Source: Chitinophaga sp. Cy-1792
Lineage (GTDB): Bacteria; Bacteroidota; Bacteroidia; Chitinophagales; Chitinophagaceae
DNA: 64,000 nt
Direction of reading: 5' to 3'
NCBI RefSeq assembly: GCF_011752935.1
Contig: NZ_VWWO01000001.1
Location: 248,001 to 312,000 of the forward strand
This document shows, piece by piece, positions 63,766 through 64,000 of this stretch; within the stretch, counting starts at the first letter, position 1; each line of letters begins with the position of its first letter. A program made the translations under genes and the position numbers. A model generated the notes under the pieces. That model searched no databases and was not told where the DNA came from. It saw only the letters and a list, made by a program, of their open reading frames with translations.

Positions 63766-64000
63766 CTAGTTAATTCTTTCAACAGCGCCATTTTCAAGTT
63801 TATATACCTGTCCGCTTTCAGGGCAGGTAGCTGTATTACCTTCATTGAAGTGTAATCTGTGTCCATACTCGCTCATCCAACCTATTTGCTTGGCAGGATT
63901 ACCAACTACGAGGGCATAGGCAGGGATAGTCTGGGTTACAACAGCACCGGCACCAATAAATGCAAATGGCGCGATATCCTTTCCACAAACAATCGTTGCA
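63766..64000 (-). CDS. WlbB/WbpD-like sugar N-acetyltransferase (partial, C-terminal end)
   Basis: The window ends within this gene; 78 residues of its C-terminus are visible. They include a left-handed beta-helix turn (APFAFIGAGAVVTQTIPAYALVVGNPAKQIGWMSEYGHRLHF) and the ending ATCPESGQVYKLENG. The GWMSEYGHRL...CPESG ending is characteristic of WbpD/WlbB, which acetylates the 3-amino group of UDP-GlcNAc3NA. It is the first gene visible of the operon; the rest and the promoter lie beyond 64000. Confidence 0.85.
   Translation of the reverse strand, partial: ATIVCGKDIAPFAFIGAGAVVTQTIPAYALVVGNPAKQIGWMSEYGHRLHFNEGNTATCPESGQVYKLENGAVERIN

Noticed and set aside
1..64000. CRISPR array, insertion sequence, prophage or integron
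   Set aside because: No regularly spaced direct repeats, transposase, integrase or terminal inverted repeats were found on reading both strands.

Overview
The window looks like chromosomal DNA of a Bacteroidota member, most likely a Chitinophaga-like Chitinophagaceae. Evidence: two SusC/SusD outer-membrane pairs, TonB receptors with N-terminal carboxypeptidase-regulatory domains, a type IX secretion C-terminal sorting domain, BNR proteins, and -7 promoter boxes of the TAnnTTTG type in front of several genes. There is no sign of phage, insertion sequence or CRISPR array. GC content is moderate and even.

Layout. 1-6.3 kb: end of a membrane protein, a TPR protein, a PaaN-type aldehyde dehydrogenase, a YceI lipoprotein, a 2TM protein, a long-chain acyl-CoA ligase and tRNA-Arg(CCU). 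6.3-15 kb (minus strand): a Zn-ribbon/membrane/regulatory-domain protein, an AHSA1 protein, a first SusC/SusD pair without sugar enzymes, and a BNR-repeat protein. 15-24 kb: aldo/keto reductase, erythromycin-esterase homologue, small unknown proteins, SMI1/KNR4 protein, DUF983 protein, AraC regulator, S9 peptidase. 24-28.7 kb: a glycine-rich-domain protein, then a GntR regulator and an Fsr-type MFS exporter that share a 15-bp operator, then an EamA transporter and a TPR protein.

28.8-35.8 kb is a cobamide uptake and salvage locus: BtuB-like TonB receptor, DUF6580 membrane protein, BtuG-like surface lipoprotein, then cobU, cobT, cobS and cobC in tight coupling. 36-43.4 kb: tatA, DUF5690 transporter-like protein, a second SusD/SusC pair and an XRE-cupin regulator. 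The promoters of susC and DUF5690 share a 61-bp architecture, which suggests one regulon. 43.5-46 kb: MarC, tRNA-Arg(CCG), ABC-F ATPase. 46.5-53 kb: a BNR_4 secreted protein divergent from a 1,658-residue T9SS-sorted protein built from two 750-residue copies, each carrying a transglutaminase-like core; only the second keeps the catalytic cysteine.

53.2-64 kb is one long minus-strand surface-glycan operon that runs off the window. In transcription order it encodes a WlbB-like acetyltransferase (partial), WlbA-like oxidoreductase, Wzx flippase, asparagine synthase-like amidotransferase, PIG-L deacetylase, LpxD-like acyltransferase, GT4, Wzy polymerase, GT2, acyl carrier protein and KAS III. The deacetylase, acyltransferase, private ACP and KAS III together suggest that a sugar amine in the repeat unit is re-acylated with a dedicated acyl chain.
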